From the NCBI GenBank assembly GCA_964524145.1, contig CAZGCA010000044.1, positions 1 through 50,428 of the forward strand: DNA of 50,428 nucleotides, written 5' to 3'. This stretch comes from CAZGCA01 sp964524145. GTDB lineage: Bacteria > Hydrogenedentota > CAZGCA01. Below, piece after piece: positions 34,753 through 42,576 of the stretch; positions within the stretch are counted from its first letter, which is position 1; each line of letters opens with the position of its first letter. Under the pieces are notes generated by a model. That model was not told the DNA's origin and searched no databases. It saw only the letters and a program-made list of their open reading frames with translations. The translations under genes were made by a program, and so were the position numbers.

Positions 34753-36210
34753 ATGAACGGGCAAGAGAAGATCAAAGTCGAGCGGGTTGACGAGTACACG
34801 TGGGATATTCCGAAGACGGGCGGGATGCGCGTCTCGGGACGGGTGTACGCCGACGAGAAGCTCATCGTGCCTATCCAGCGCGACAACTGTGTCGAGCAGA
34901 TCAGGAACGTCGCGCATCTTCCGGGCATAGTGGGCCGCTCGTACGCGATGCCCGACGCGCATTGGGGGTACGGGTTCCCGATCGGCGGGGTGGCCGCGAC
35001 CGACCCGGCGGAGGGCGGCGTGATATCGCCGGGCGGCGTGGGTTACGACATAAACTGCGGTTGCAGGCTGATGTCCACCCGGCTTGCGAAGAAGGACGTC
35101 GAACCCAAGCTGGATCGTATCGTCACCGGCCTATACAGAGACGTGCCGTCCGGTGTGGGTTCGTCCGGGGCGATCGAGAAGCTGAACGTCAAGGAGCTGA
35201 AAAAGCTGTTGCGCATGGGCAGCGCGTGGTCGATCGGCCGCGGCATGGGCAGCCAGGAAGACCTCGATCATATCGAAGAACGCGGCGCGCTCGAGTTCGC
35301 CGACCCGGACGCGCTCTCGGACCGGGCGCTCGAACGGGGCCGTGACCAGGTCGGCACGCTGGGCTCGGGCAACCATTTCCTGGAAATAGGTTACGTTGAC
35401 GCGGTGTTCGATGGGAAGCTTGCATCGTTCTTCGGCCTCGATGTTGAGACGGTGACGCTGATGGTGCACACCGGGTCGCGGGGGCTCGGGTACCAGGTGT
35501 GCGACGACACGATCAAAACGATGATGGCAGCAACCGCGAAGTACAAGTTCGAGCTGCCCGACCGACAGCTTGCGTGCGCGCCTGTCGAATCGCCCGAGGG
35601 ACAACGTTACCTGGGCGCGATGGCGGCCGCGGCCAACTACGCGTGGACGAACCGGCAGGTAATCATGTCGCTGACACGCGACTCGTTCCATCGGAACATC
35701 GGGATGGGCCCCGGCGACGTCGGCATATCGCTCATCTACGATGTCTGCCACAACATCGCCAAGCTGGAGGAGCACGTTGTAGAAGGCGAGAAACGCAGGC
35801 TGTGCGTCCACCGTAAAGGAGCCACCCGTGCGTTTCCACCGGGCCATCCGGCCATCCCGGCAGCGTACAAACAGGTCGGCCAGCCCGTGCTCGTGCCGGG
35901 CTCGATGGGCACGGCGTCATACCTCTGCGTGGGAACCGAAGTAGCCATGGAGAAGAGCTTCGGAAGCGCGTGTCACGGGGCAGGCCGAGTGATGAGCCGC
36001 AAGAAAGCGTTGAAGATCGCTCGCGGCAGAGGTATCGCTCGCGAGCTCGGCGACCAGGGGGTGGTTGTTCGGTCGCGCGGCAAACGGACGCTCGCCGAAG
36101 AGATGCCCGAGGCGTACAAAGACGTTGACGCGGTTGTCGACGTCATGCACAACACCGGCATCTGCAAGAAGGTGGTCCGTATACGGCCGTTGGGCGTCGT
36201 GAAGGGTTAG
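34753..36210 (+). CDS. rtcB: RNA-splicing ligase RtcB
   Basis: A 485-residue enzyme joining 2',3'-cyclic phosphate or 3'-phosphate ends to 5'-OH RNA ends with GTP and Mn. GGVGYDINCGCRLM, GSGNHFLE, HTGSRGLGYQVCDD, VCHNIAKLEEH, RKGATRAFPPG and GTASYLCVGTE are the conserved blocks; CHGAGRVMSR contains the histidine that becomes guanylylated. All metal ligands appear to be present. Its activator archease is encoded upstream at 32476-32895. In bacteria the complex is linked to RNA repair; no RtcA or RtcR is visible here. Confidence 0.97.
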   Translation: MNGQEKIKVERVDEYTWDIPKTGGMRVSGRVYADEKLIVPIQRDNCVEQIRNVAHLPGIVGRSYAMPDAHWGYGFPIGGVAATDPAEGGVISPGGVGYDINCGCRLMSTRLAKKDVEPKLDRIVTGLYRDVPSGVGSSGAIEKLNVKELKKLLRMGSAWSIGRGMGSQEDLDHIEERGALEFADPDALSDRALERGRDQVGTLGSGNHFLEIGYVDAVFDGKLASFFGLDVETVTLMVHTGSRGLGYQVCDDTIKTMMAATAKYKFELPDRQLACAPVESPEGQRYLGAMAAAANYAWTNRQVIMSLTRDSFHRNIGMGPGDVGISLIYDVCHNIAKLEEHVVEGEKRRLCVHRKGATRAFPPGHPAIPAAYKQVGQPVLVPGSMGTASYLCVGTEVAMEKSFGSACHGAGRVMSRKKALKIARGRGIARELGDQGVVVRSRGKRTLAEEMPEAYKDVDAVVDVMHNTGICKKVVRIRPLGVVKG

Positions 36211-36227
36211 CCGGCCAGAATTGCGGG

Positions 36228-37070
36228 CTAGCTCGACAGCTCGTCCCAGATTATCCTGAAGACCTGCGCCGAGTAGAGCAGCATCATGTGACCGTGGTAG
36301 TCGACCCGGACGTTTTTCACGTCGCCCCCGAGGATGGCAGTGGTGCGAGGCACGAGCATCTCGTCAAGGCTTGACCATACCGATACCACGCAGGTTTTCC
36401 TCGATCGTTTCTCGTACACGTTGAGGTCGTCCAGGAACTCGCTTCCGGGTCGCATCTGTCGAGTGTTGACCCCCGGCGCGAACCGGGCAAGCCTCGATCC
36501 GTGATGCGGGCTGCCCAGCGTGATGAGCGTGCCGACTTTGTCCTCGCCGCCGAGCACCGTAAGGTAGTACCTCGATACTATCCCGCCCATGCTATGTGCA
36601 ACGATGTCCAGCTTTGCGGCGCCGGTTGTTTCGAGGACTGTGTCAATTCTGTCGCTGAGCTGTTGCGCAAAATCGCTGATATCCCCCAGTTTGGGCTTAA
36701 GATCGATCGCGAACACCTGTGCAACACCGTTCTTCTTCAATCGTCTCCGGACCTTGTTCCAGCACGACCCGTTGCAGGAGTATCCGTGAACGAGAAGCAC
36801 AGGGTTGTGAGCGAGTCGAAGATGCATGGATGTCGGGCGTACGCGTCGGATTAGCGAAAACAGCTGAGTGATGTGCGTCCGCACCGAAGCAAGCACCTCG
36901 AGCACCATGGTCCGGAAGACCCGCGACGGTTTGCGCGCGTCATCGAGCGGTTCGGTTTCTCTGCCACGGCTGAGCAGCGCCGCGAGCACGAACTCGGCCA
37001 GCGTCAGGAGCGTCTCGATGGCGACGAATGCGCAAAGGACAATTCCTATGACTATCAGTACCGATACCAT
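36228..37070 (-). CDS. Membrane-anchored alpha/beta-hydrolase (lipase/esterase-like)
   Basis: A 280-residue protein. The first about 35 residues form a membrane helix (VSVLIVIGIVLCAFVAIETLL). NPVLLVHGYSCNGSCWNKV is the oxyanion-hole region, IVAHSMGGIVSRYYL the GxSxG nucleophile elbow, and TLITLGSPHHGS a family motif of bacterial lipases. The last histidine candidate is in DYHGHMMLL. It converges with rtcB (17 bases apart) and lies downstream of lpd, but has its own promoter candidate. The substrate is unknown; triacylglycerol lipase, esterase or PGAP1-like acylhydrolase are all possible. Confidence 0.83.
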   Translation of the reverse strand: MVSVLIVIGIVLCAFVAIETLLTLAEFVLAALLSRGRETEPLDDARKPSRVFRTMVLEVLASVRTHITQLFSLIRRVRPTSMHLRLAHNPVLLVHGYSCNGSCWNKVRRRLKKNGVAQVFAIDLKPKLGDISDFAQQLSDRIDTVLETTGAAKLDIVAHSMGGIVSRYYLTVLGGEDKVGTLITLGSPHHGSRLARFAPGVNTRQMRPGSEFLDDLNVYEKRSRKTCVVSVWSSLDEMLVPRTTAILGGDVKNVRVDYHGHMMLLYSAQVFRIIWDELSS

Positions 37071-37125
37071 CTTCTGGGCACCTCACTGTCCTCGAGCCGA
37101 GCGACTCACCGTACCGCGTAGAGCA

Positions 37126-37154
37126 AACCTACCACAACGCCACGGCTATGTCAA
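37126..37154 (-). promoter_or_regulatory. candidate promoter of the alpha/beta-hydrolase gene
   Basis: On the minus strand TTGACA (37149-37154) and TAGGTT (37126-37131) are 17 bases apart, about 55 bases before the start codon. The -35 box is perfect and the -10 box poor. Confidence 0.5.
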
Positions 37155-37162
37155 TCCGTTTA

Positions 37163-37180
37163 CCACAACCGGTGTTGTGG
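37163..37180. repeat. 7-bp palindrome beside the hydrolase promoter
   Basis: CCACAAC, loop CGGT, GTTGTGG: a perfect inverted repeat nine bases upstream of the -35 box, downstream of lpd. It could be an operator or the terminator stem of lpd; there is no T-tract on the minus strand. Confidence 0.5.
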
Positions 37181-37219
37181 CACATCCGTGGTGAAATATG
37201 CGAGCTATGCTCGCACTCG

Positions 37220-38638
37220 TCACGCCTTGCGACTCCTGGCCGGCGGGAGGTGGATTGCGCCCTCGAGCACGGCCTCGGCGCTTTCCCTGAGCGCTTCCGA
37301 AAGCGTTGGATGCACGTGTATCGTGTGTGCGATCTCTTCGGCGGTGCATTCGATCTGCATGGCGAGCGCGGCCTCGGAGATGAGCTGCGACGCTTCGCCA
37401 CCGAGTATGTGTACGCCCAGCACCTCGGCAGTGTCCGCGTCCACGACGATCTTGACGAACCCTTCCGGTTCGCCCATCGAAAGAGCGCGCCCGTTAGCCG
37501 CGAACGGGAACCGGCCGACTCTTGCGGTGATCCCGGCCCCGGCGGCCTCGGACTCGGTCATACCGACGCTGGCGACTTCGGGCGTGCTGAACGTGCAGCT
37601 GGGCACAACCCGGTAGTCCATCCGGTTGTCTCCGCCTGTGGCGTTCTCGGCGGCCGCAATCCCTTCTGCCGACGCTACATGAGCGAGCAGCTTGCCGCCC
37701 ACAACGTCGCCAATCGCATAGACGCCGGCGACGGAGGTTTCCATCCGCTCGTTGACAACGATCGCGCCGTTTTCGGTCTTAGGTTGTACCTTGCCGAGAA
37801 CCTCCGAGTTGAGCTTGCGACCGACCGCGGTGAGCACGCGCGTGGTGGTGATGGTCTTCTTGCCCTTCGCGGATTCGAGATCGAGCTTCGCAGTGCTCTT
37901 CAACCGGCGTACTGCGCCAACCTTGGTCGACAGGTGCATATTGATCCCTTGCCGTTTCAGCATGGCCTTAAGCTGGTTGGATATATCTTTGTCCTCGAGC
38001 GGGAGCACGCGCGGCAGCATCTCGATCAGGTGTACCTCGGCCCCGAACGCGCTGTATATGCAGGCGAACTCGACGCCGACCGCGCCGGCGCCGACTATGG
38101 CAATGCTCTCCGGAACGTCGGGCATCGAGAGCGCGTCGCGGCTGGTGATCACCGTCTTTCCATCTCGCGGTATCGAGGGTATCTCGGCCGGTTCGCTGCC
38201 TGTCGAGACGATGATCGACCGGGCCGTCAGCGTGCGGCTCTTGCCCTTCTGTTTCACGACCAGCTTCGCAGGGGACTCGACGGACGCCGTTCCGTTGACA
38301 ACCTCTATCCCGTTGGATTTCATGAGGCCGGCGACACCGTTGCGCAACTGGTCGACAATCCCGTCCTTCCTCGCGTAGATGCTCTCGATGTCGGGTTCGG
38401 CGCCCGTGCAGCGTATGCCGAACTGCTCGGCGTTGCGCATCTTCGAGAGAAGCGTGGCAGAGGCTATCAGGGTTTTGGTGGGAATGCACCCCCAGTTCAG
38501 GCATGTGCCTCCGAGCAGCTCGCGTTCGACGATCGCCACCTTCGCGCCGCGTTGCGCCGCGCGTATTGCGGCGACGTACCCGCCCGGCCCGCTGCCGACA
38601 ACAGCGACATCATATTCGGTCTTTGTGGAAGCAGTCAA
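37220..38638 (-). CDS. lpdA: Dihydrolipoyl dehydrogenase (E3)
   Basis: A 472-residue FAD enzyme that reoxidises dihydrolipoyl groups of 2-oxoacid dehydrogenase complexes with NAD. VVGSGPGGYVAA binds FAD, GGTCLNWGCIPTK holds the redox disulfide, GAGAVGVEFA binds NAD and HVHPTLSEALRE the catalytic His-Glu pair. The start codon is TTG at 38638 on the minus strand, supported by AAAGGAG six bases upstream. It follows the E2 gene by 37 bases in the same operon. Confidence 0.95.
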   Translation of the reverse strand: MTASTKTEYDVAVVGSGPGGYVAAIRAAQRGAKVAIVERELLGGTCLNWGCIPTKTLIASATLLSKMRNAEQFGIRCTGAEPDIESIYARKDGIVDQLRNGVAGLMKSNGIEVVNGTASVESPAKLVVKQKGKSRTLTARSIIVSTGSEPAEIPSIPRDGKTVITSRDALSMPDVPESIAIVGAGAVGVEFACIYSAFGAEVHLIEMLPRVLPLEDKDISNQLKAMLKRQGINMHLSTKVGAVRRLKSTAKLDLESAKGKKTITTTRVLTAVGRKLNSEVLGKVQPKTENGAIVVNERMETSVAGVYAIGDVVGGKLLAHVASAEGIAAAENATGGDNRMDYRVVPSCTFSTPEVASVGMTESEAAGAGITARVGRFPFAANGRALSMGEPEGFVKIVVDADTAEVLGVHILGGEASQLISEAALAMQIECTAEEIAHTIHVHPTLSEALRESAEAVLEGAIHLPPARSRKA

Positions 38639-38675
38639 TTTCGGCTCCTTTCTTGCGGTACAGATGGCAGGACAG

Positions 38676-40010
38676 TCATGACTCGAGGACGTCCGGGTTT
38701 TCCAACAGCTCTTTCACACGTGACAGGAACTGAGCTCCCAACGCGCCGTCAACGACGCGATGGTCGCAGGACATCGTCATCTTCATCAGGGGCCTGATCG
38801 TGGCCTTGCCGTCAACGGCCACCACCTTGTCGGCGATGCGGCCGACTGCGAGTATACCGCTCTCGGGCTGGTTGATTATTGCCGTAAACTCCTCGACACC
38901 GAGCATGCCCATGTTCGAGACGGTGAACGTGCCGCCGACAAAGTCGTCCGGGAGCAGTTTGCCCTTGCGCGCGTTGTCGACGAGCGTACGCGACGCGGCG
39001 GCTATCTCGACGAGAGTCTTCTCAGACGCCTTGCGCAGAACGGGAACGATAAGCCCGTCGTCGAGCGCGACAGCAACGCCTATGTTCACGTCCGCGAGCA
39101 GCTCGATAGCGTCGCCGGCAAGCCGGGCGTTCACTCTCGGGAACTCGCCCAACGCTTTCGCGACCGCGGCAATGATTATGTCGTTCGGGGAGACGCGGAA
39201 CCCCAGTTGCTTCTCGGTTTCGGCCACTATACGCGCCCGCATCTCCGCCGCGTTGGCCATATCGACTTCGAACGTGACGTAGAAGTGGGGCGCGCTGAAC
39301 TTGCTCGAGGACATCCGTTCGCCGATGATCCGGCGCATCTGGGTGAGCGGAACCGTACGCGCAACCCGAGGATATATGTCCTCGGTCACGGACGCACGTT
39401 CGATGTCAGCTTTGACGATACGGCCTCCGGGTCCCGTGCCGGCCACCTTCGTTATGTCCACTCCCTTTGCGGCGGCGAGTTTTCGCGCAACAGGAGATAT
39501 CTTCACCTTGCGAAGAGCGTCGGCAGCCCGCTTGACGTCGGCCTCGACAACGCGGCCGTCTGGACCTGTACCCTCGATTGTGTTGGTGTCGATACCCTTC
39601 TCCGCCGCGAGCTTCCGCGCGCGCGGCGATACAAACTTCCTGCCTGCGGGCGGAGCGGCAACCGGGAGGGGTTGGGCAGGCTGTTGAGCTTGCGCAGCGG
39701 GCGCAGCCCCTTGAGGAGCCGCGGCGGCTGGGGTTGCAGCCTCGTACTTGTCGAGCGGCGGAAGCTTATCGTCCTTGTCGCCCGCGAGCGCTATGACCGT
39801 CTTGACAGGCACGGTCTCGCCTTCAGGACAGAGTATCTTTTTCAGGACGCCGCTGACGGCGGACTCGACCTCGATCTCGGCCTTGTCGGTGCTGATGACG
39901 AGAATGACCTCGCCCTTCTTGATCGCGTCGCCTTCCTGTTTTAGCCAGGAGTGAATGGTGCCCTCTTCCATCGTTTGGCCCATCTTGGGCATGATTATCT
40001 CGGTTATCAT
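38676..40010 (-). CDS. 2-oxoacid dehydrogenase E2 (dihydrolipoamide acyltransferase) with two E3-binding domains
   Basis: A 444-residue protein. Residues 1-80 form one lipoyl domain, ISTDKAEIEVES giving the lipoylated Lys. After an Ala/Pro-rich linker come two peripheral subunit-binding domains in tandem: SPRARKLAAEKGIDTNTIEG and SPVARKLAAAKGVDITKVAG, each followed by GTGPxGR. The catalytic domain follows, with the DHRVVDGALG active-site motif. The start was set at 40010, one base after mtlD ends; upstream codons in the track frame belong to mtlD. E3 lies next, but no E1 gene is in the window, so pyruvate, branched-chain or acetoin specificity cannot be decided. Confidence 0.93.
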   Translation of the reverse strand: MITEIIMPKMGQTMEEGTIHSWLKQEGDAIKKGEVILVISTDKAEIEVESAVSGVLKKILCPEGETVPVKTVIALAGDKDDKLPPLDKYEAATPAAAAPQGAAPAAQAQQPAQPLPVAAPPAGRKFVSPRARKLAAEKGIDTNTIEGTGPDGRVVEADVKRAADALRKVKISPVARKLAAAKGVDITKVAGTGPGGRIVKADIERASVTEDIYPRVARTVPLTQMRRIIGERMSSSKFSAPHFYVTFEVDMANAAEMRARIVAETEKQLGFRVSPNDIIIAAVAKALGEFPRVNARLAGDAIELLADVNIGVAVALDDGLIVPVLRKASEKTLVEIAAASRTLVDNARKGKLLPDDFVGGTFTVSNMGMLGVEEFTAIINQPESGILAVGRIADKVVAVDGKATIRPLMKMTMSCDHRVVDGALGAQFLSRVKELLENPDVLES

Positions 40011-40011
40011 G

Positions 40012-41229
40012 TCAACTAGTTCTCCGCCGTTTCGTGTTCGGATCAATCCATCCGTTGTTCTCAAGCCGCTGCAACCCGTCCAGTACGAGTTGTGTCAGGA
40101 CATCGTCGGCTGTCAACTCGCAGAACGTTTCGAGCGCTTTCTCGATCCCGTCTGCATCGACCACATCGCGCACCTTCACCGCCTCCGGATCGGTAGGTTC
40201 GTCGTAGCAGAGCGCAGCAGCGACGCCAAGCGATATGGCTTGCGGCGTGACGTTCTGCGAGACGGCGTTATTGGCCGCGCCAACGAGCCTGTCTTGCGGA
40301 CCAAGCTTACGCACGGGATCATTTGCCACGCGCGCAACAGTGTCCTCGAGCGCAGCGTTGCCGAACCGCCGAACAAGGTCGGCGATGTGGTCGTTTAGTT
40401 CAGTTTCGTCCATCGAGTGTTTTCGTATGAGCGCGAGCTTCGATTCGGCCATGGCGGCCTCTACAAACGCCAGAATCTCCCCGTCCGCCACGGCCTCGTG
40501 AATGTATGTGTGTCCCCTGAGATAGCCGAGGTATGCGGCGACCGCGTGGCCCGTGTTGTGGACGAAAAGCTTTCGTTCGACGTACGCGACGAAGTTCTCG
40601 CGCGGTTCGAGACCCTCTATTGGAGGGATAGGGCCGCGAAACGCTGCCTGGTCCACCGGTAGCCGGCAGTACTCCTCGACGACCACGAGAAGCGGGTCAC
40701 CCTTTCGCATCTCCGGAGTCATGATCGGAACCATCCGACCGATACTGGCGTTGACGAACCCTATCCTCGAATCAAGCGCCCCGGCGTGTTCGGCAGCGAT
40801 GTGTTCCCGGACCTTGTTCTTCAAGTATCCGCCGGCGTCGAGCAGGTTCTCGCAGACGATGATGTCGAGAGGTGTCTCGTTCCCGGATTCGAACCGCTTC
40901 TCGAGCGCCCCTGCAATGCTTCCCGCCACGGGATCGAGAGCGTGGACGCCGACGGCGGTCGAGGCAATATCCGCATTTATCAGCACGTCGGTCGCTTCCG
41001 GGCTTCGACCGTCGACGCTGCAGACGTCCGCAACACGTATCGTTCCCTTCTTCTTGCCCGCAATTCTCAAGGGGTACTCGTTTCGATCGTTAAGCAATCT
41101 GACAAGCTCGGCGTCAACGTCCACAAAGACCGTCGTGTAGCCGCTTTGCGCATAGAGCTGCCCCAGGAACCCTCTGCCAATGTTGCCCGCACCGTACTGT
41201 ACGGCTTTAGGGCGTGCGGAACACGACAT
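40012..41229 (-). CDS. mtlD: Mannitol-1-phosphate 5-dehydrogenase
   Basis: A 405-residue enzyme of the long-chain polyol dehydrogenase family, interconverting mannitol-1-phosphate and fructose-6-phosphate with NAD. AVQYGAGNIGRGFLGQLY is the N-terminal NAD motif, and FVHNTGHAVAAYLGYLRG with TYIHEAVAD the catalytic region. No mannitol PTS gene is visible, so the direction could be mannitol synthesis. It stands between a transaldolase-like gene and the E2 gene in one minus-strand operon. The ribosome-binding site at the ATG is weak. Confidence 0.9.
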   Translation of the reverse strand: MSCSARPKAVQYGAGNIGRGFLGQLYAQSGYTTVFVDVDAELVRLLNDRNEYPLRIAGKKKGTIRVADVCSVDGRSPEATDVLINADIASTAVGVHALDPVAGSIAGALEKRFESGNETPLDIIVCENLLDAGGYLKNKVREHIAAEHAGALDSRIGFVNASIGRMVPIMTPEMRKGDPLLVVVEEYCRLPVDQAAFRGPIPPIEGLEPRENFVAYVERKLFVHNTGHAVAAYLGYLRGHTYIHEAVADGEILAFVEAAMAESKLALIRKHSMDETELNDHIADLVRRFGNAALEDTVARVANDPVRKLGPQDRLVGAANNAVSQNVTPQAISLGVAAALCYDEPTDPEAVKVRDVVDADGIEKALETFCELTADDVLTQLVLDGLQRLENNGWIDPNTKRRRTS

Positions 41230-41265
41230 CTGCAGGATGACCTTCTTGAGACCCTGGACGGAACG

Positions 41266-41913
41266 TCACAGTTTCGGGACTTTCTCCCAGTCGGCAAGGA
41301 ACCGTTCAACCCCGATATCCGTGAGTGGATGTTTCGCGAGCTGCATTAACACCTTGAACGGGATCGTCGCGACATCCGCCCCTATAAGCGCCGCGTCAAC
41401 AACATGGTTCGGCGACCGGATGCTGGCAACGATAATCTCGGTCTTGTACCCGTAGTTGTCGTAGATGGTCCTGATGTCGCGGACCAGGTCGATGCCCACC
41501 GTGCTGATATCGTCGATTCTGCCGACGAACGGGCTGATATACGAGCCGCCGGCCTTGGCGGCCAGGAGCGCCTGCGACGGAGAGAAACACAGGGTCACGT
41601 TGGTCTTGATCCTTTCGGAACTCAACCGTTTCACCGCTTTGAGCCCCTCGGGAATCAACGGTATCTTCACGACGATGTTCTTGTGGATTTTAGCCAGCTG
41701 GCGGCCCTCCTCGACCATCTCGTCGCATTTGAGCGAGACGGCCTCAGCGCTCACGGGCCCGTCAACTATCTTGCATATCTCCTCGATGACTTCCTTGAAC
41801 GGTCGGCCGGTTTTCGCGACGAGCGACGGGTTTGTCGTGACCCCGTCGATGAGGCCGAGTTCCGTCGCCTCGCGTATCTCCTCGACGTCGGCTGTGTCTA
41901 TGAAAAACTTCAT
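41266..41913 (-). CDS. Transaldolase (short TalC/fructose-6-phosphate aldolase-like form)
   Basis: A 215-residue protein, the usual length of the short transaldolase class. FFIDTADVEEIREATELGLI and DGVTTNPSLVAKTGR are the N-terminal signatures; NIVVKIPLI carries the Schiff-base lysine. It transfers dihydroxyacetone units between sugar phosphates in the pentose phosphate pathway, or cleaves fructose-6-phosphate. GGAGAT lies eight bases before the ATG at 41913. First gene of the operon with mtlD, so fructose-6-phosphate links both genes. Confidence 0.93.
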   Translation of the reverse strand: MKFFIDTADVEEIREATELGLIDGVTTNPSLVAKTGRPFKEVIEEICKIVDGPVSAEAVSLKCDEMVEEGRQLAKIHKNIVVKIPLIPEGLKAVKRLSSERIKTNVTLCFSPSQALLAAKAGGSYISPFVGRIDDISTVGIDLVRDIRTIYDNYGYKTEIIVASIRSPNHVVDAALIGADVATIPFKVLMQLAKHPLTDIGVERFLADWEKVPKL

Positions 41914-41989
41914 GTCTGCGATCTCCTTTCCATAACCCGAAGACAAAACTCTCGGGGACCGTAATCATCGGTGGACTTGAACGAGAGGC

Positions 41990-42018
41990 ATTATAGCAGA
42001 TGACCTCCCACCGGACAA
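41990..42018 (-). promoter_or_regulatory. promoter of the transaldolase-mtlD-E2-E3 operon
   Basis: On the minus strand TTGTCC (42013-42018), 17 bases, then perfect TATAAT (41990-41995), about 75 bases before the transaldolase start. Confidence 0.7.
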
Positions 42019-42097
42019 GGGGCCGTCACAGGCAGGATGTCCGTGGCGCCCACGCGGGTTTCGCGAGGTCATCTTTCCGATTCCTGCCGATTTCCGC

Positions 42098-42126
42098 TTG
42101 ACAAGCGATGCGGGCGGGTATACCAT
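42098..42126 (+). promoter_or_regulatory. candidate promoter upstream of the integrase remnant
   Basis: TTGACA at 42098-42103 followed after 17 bases by TACCAT (42121-42126), or after 15 bases by TATACC. It points towards the integrase remnant and cassettes and could drive either. The rest of 42019-42237 holds nothing else I can name. Confidence 0.4.
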
Positions 42127-42237
42127 GCGGGTGGGTTGCTGTCTCCGGTCGGAGTTAGCGAGTTGGTAGGGGCAAAAGGGGCTTAGGTGGGATAACATTG
42201 CTTCCCGAATCGCACAAGGCTTCGTTTCGGGGCCAGA

Positions 42238-42404
42238 TGTCACATGTTCCGTCATTCTCTTGCCAAGCAGCTTCTCGAGCGCGGCTACGATATACGAACC
42301 GTGCAGAAACTTCTCGGACATAAGGACCTGAAAACGACGATGATCTATACCCGCGTCCTCAACCGGCAGGCAAAGCCGTCAACAGCCCCATGGACGATTT
42401 GTAG
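42238..42404 (+). pseudogene. Integron-integrase-type tyrosine recombinase, C-terminal remnant with frameshift
   Basis: The frame reads CHMFRHSLAKQLLERGYD, then RTVQKLLGHKDLKTTMIYTR and VLNR. This is the catalytic C-terminus of an IntI-like recombinase: the second Arg-His pair (FRHS), the His in LLGHKD and the nucleophilic Tyr in MIYTR. After VLNR a one-base deletion shifts the frame; in the shifted frame the sequence continues AGKAVNSPMDDL and stops at 42402-42404, matching the usual end of integron integrases. The N-terminal two thirds are missing and stops lie upstream. It runs in the same direction as the cassettes behind it. Not functional as it stands. Confidence 0.82.
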
Positions 42405-42414
42405 AGGAGAAACG

Positions 42415-42566
42415 AAGGTGTCTTATACAGAAACCATATATCCCCACGTCCCAGGTCTTGCAGATGGCTTAACCGTTTGTATTCACATGGCTTATGCCGG
42501 TTGGGGCGATGGGGTGTTATGCCGCGATTTCGCGGCCCAAAGGTGTTATGAAGAAACCATATAACC
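42415..42566. repeat. direct repeats in the putative attI region
   Basis: Two copies of a 27-29 base sequence at 42415-42443 and 42540-42566 share AAGGTGT, then after two or three variable bases an identical AGAAACCATATA. GGTGTTATG also occurs at 42513-42521 and 42542-42550, and a perfect palindrome GCCGCGA-TT-TCGCGGC lies at 42521-42536. They fill the gap between the integrase remnant and the first cassette, where an attI site with integrase-binding direct repeats would be expected. Confidence 0.5.
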
Positions 42567-42569
42567 ATT

Positions 42570-42576
42570 GTTCGGC
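42570..42576 (+). other. core recombination site at the start of cassette 1 (attI/cassette junction)
   Basis: GTTCGGC. The exact reverse complement GCCGAAC is found as the R'' box of the attC site at 43754-43760, which is the relation expected between the two ends of one integron cassette. Recombination would fall between G and TT. Confidence 0.7.

Noticed and set aside
42513..42550. Two GTTATG boxes around a palindrome as a further attC site
   Set aside because: No RYYYAAC partner box is present and GTTATGC does not fit GTTRRRY; kept only as part of the direct-repeat region.
42244..42564. A 106-residue protein starting MFRHSLAKQLLERGYD
   Set aside because: It is the integrase remnant read past its frameshift; residues after VLNR are out-of-frame noise, and the true integrase end is at 42404.
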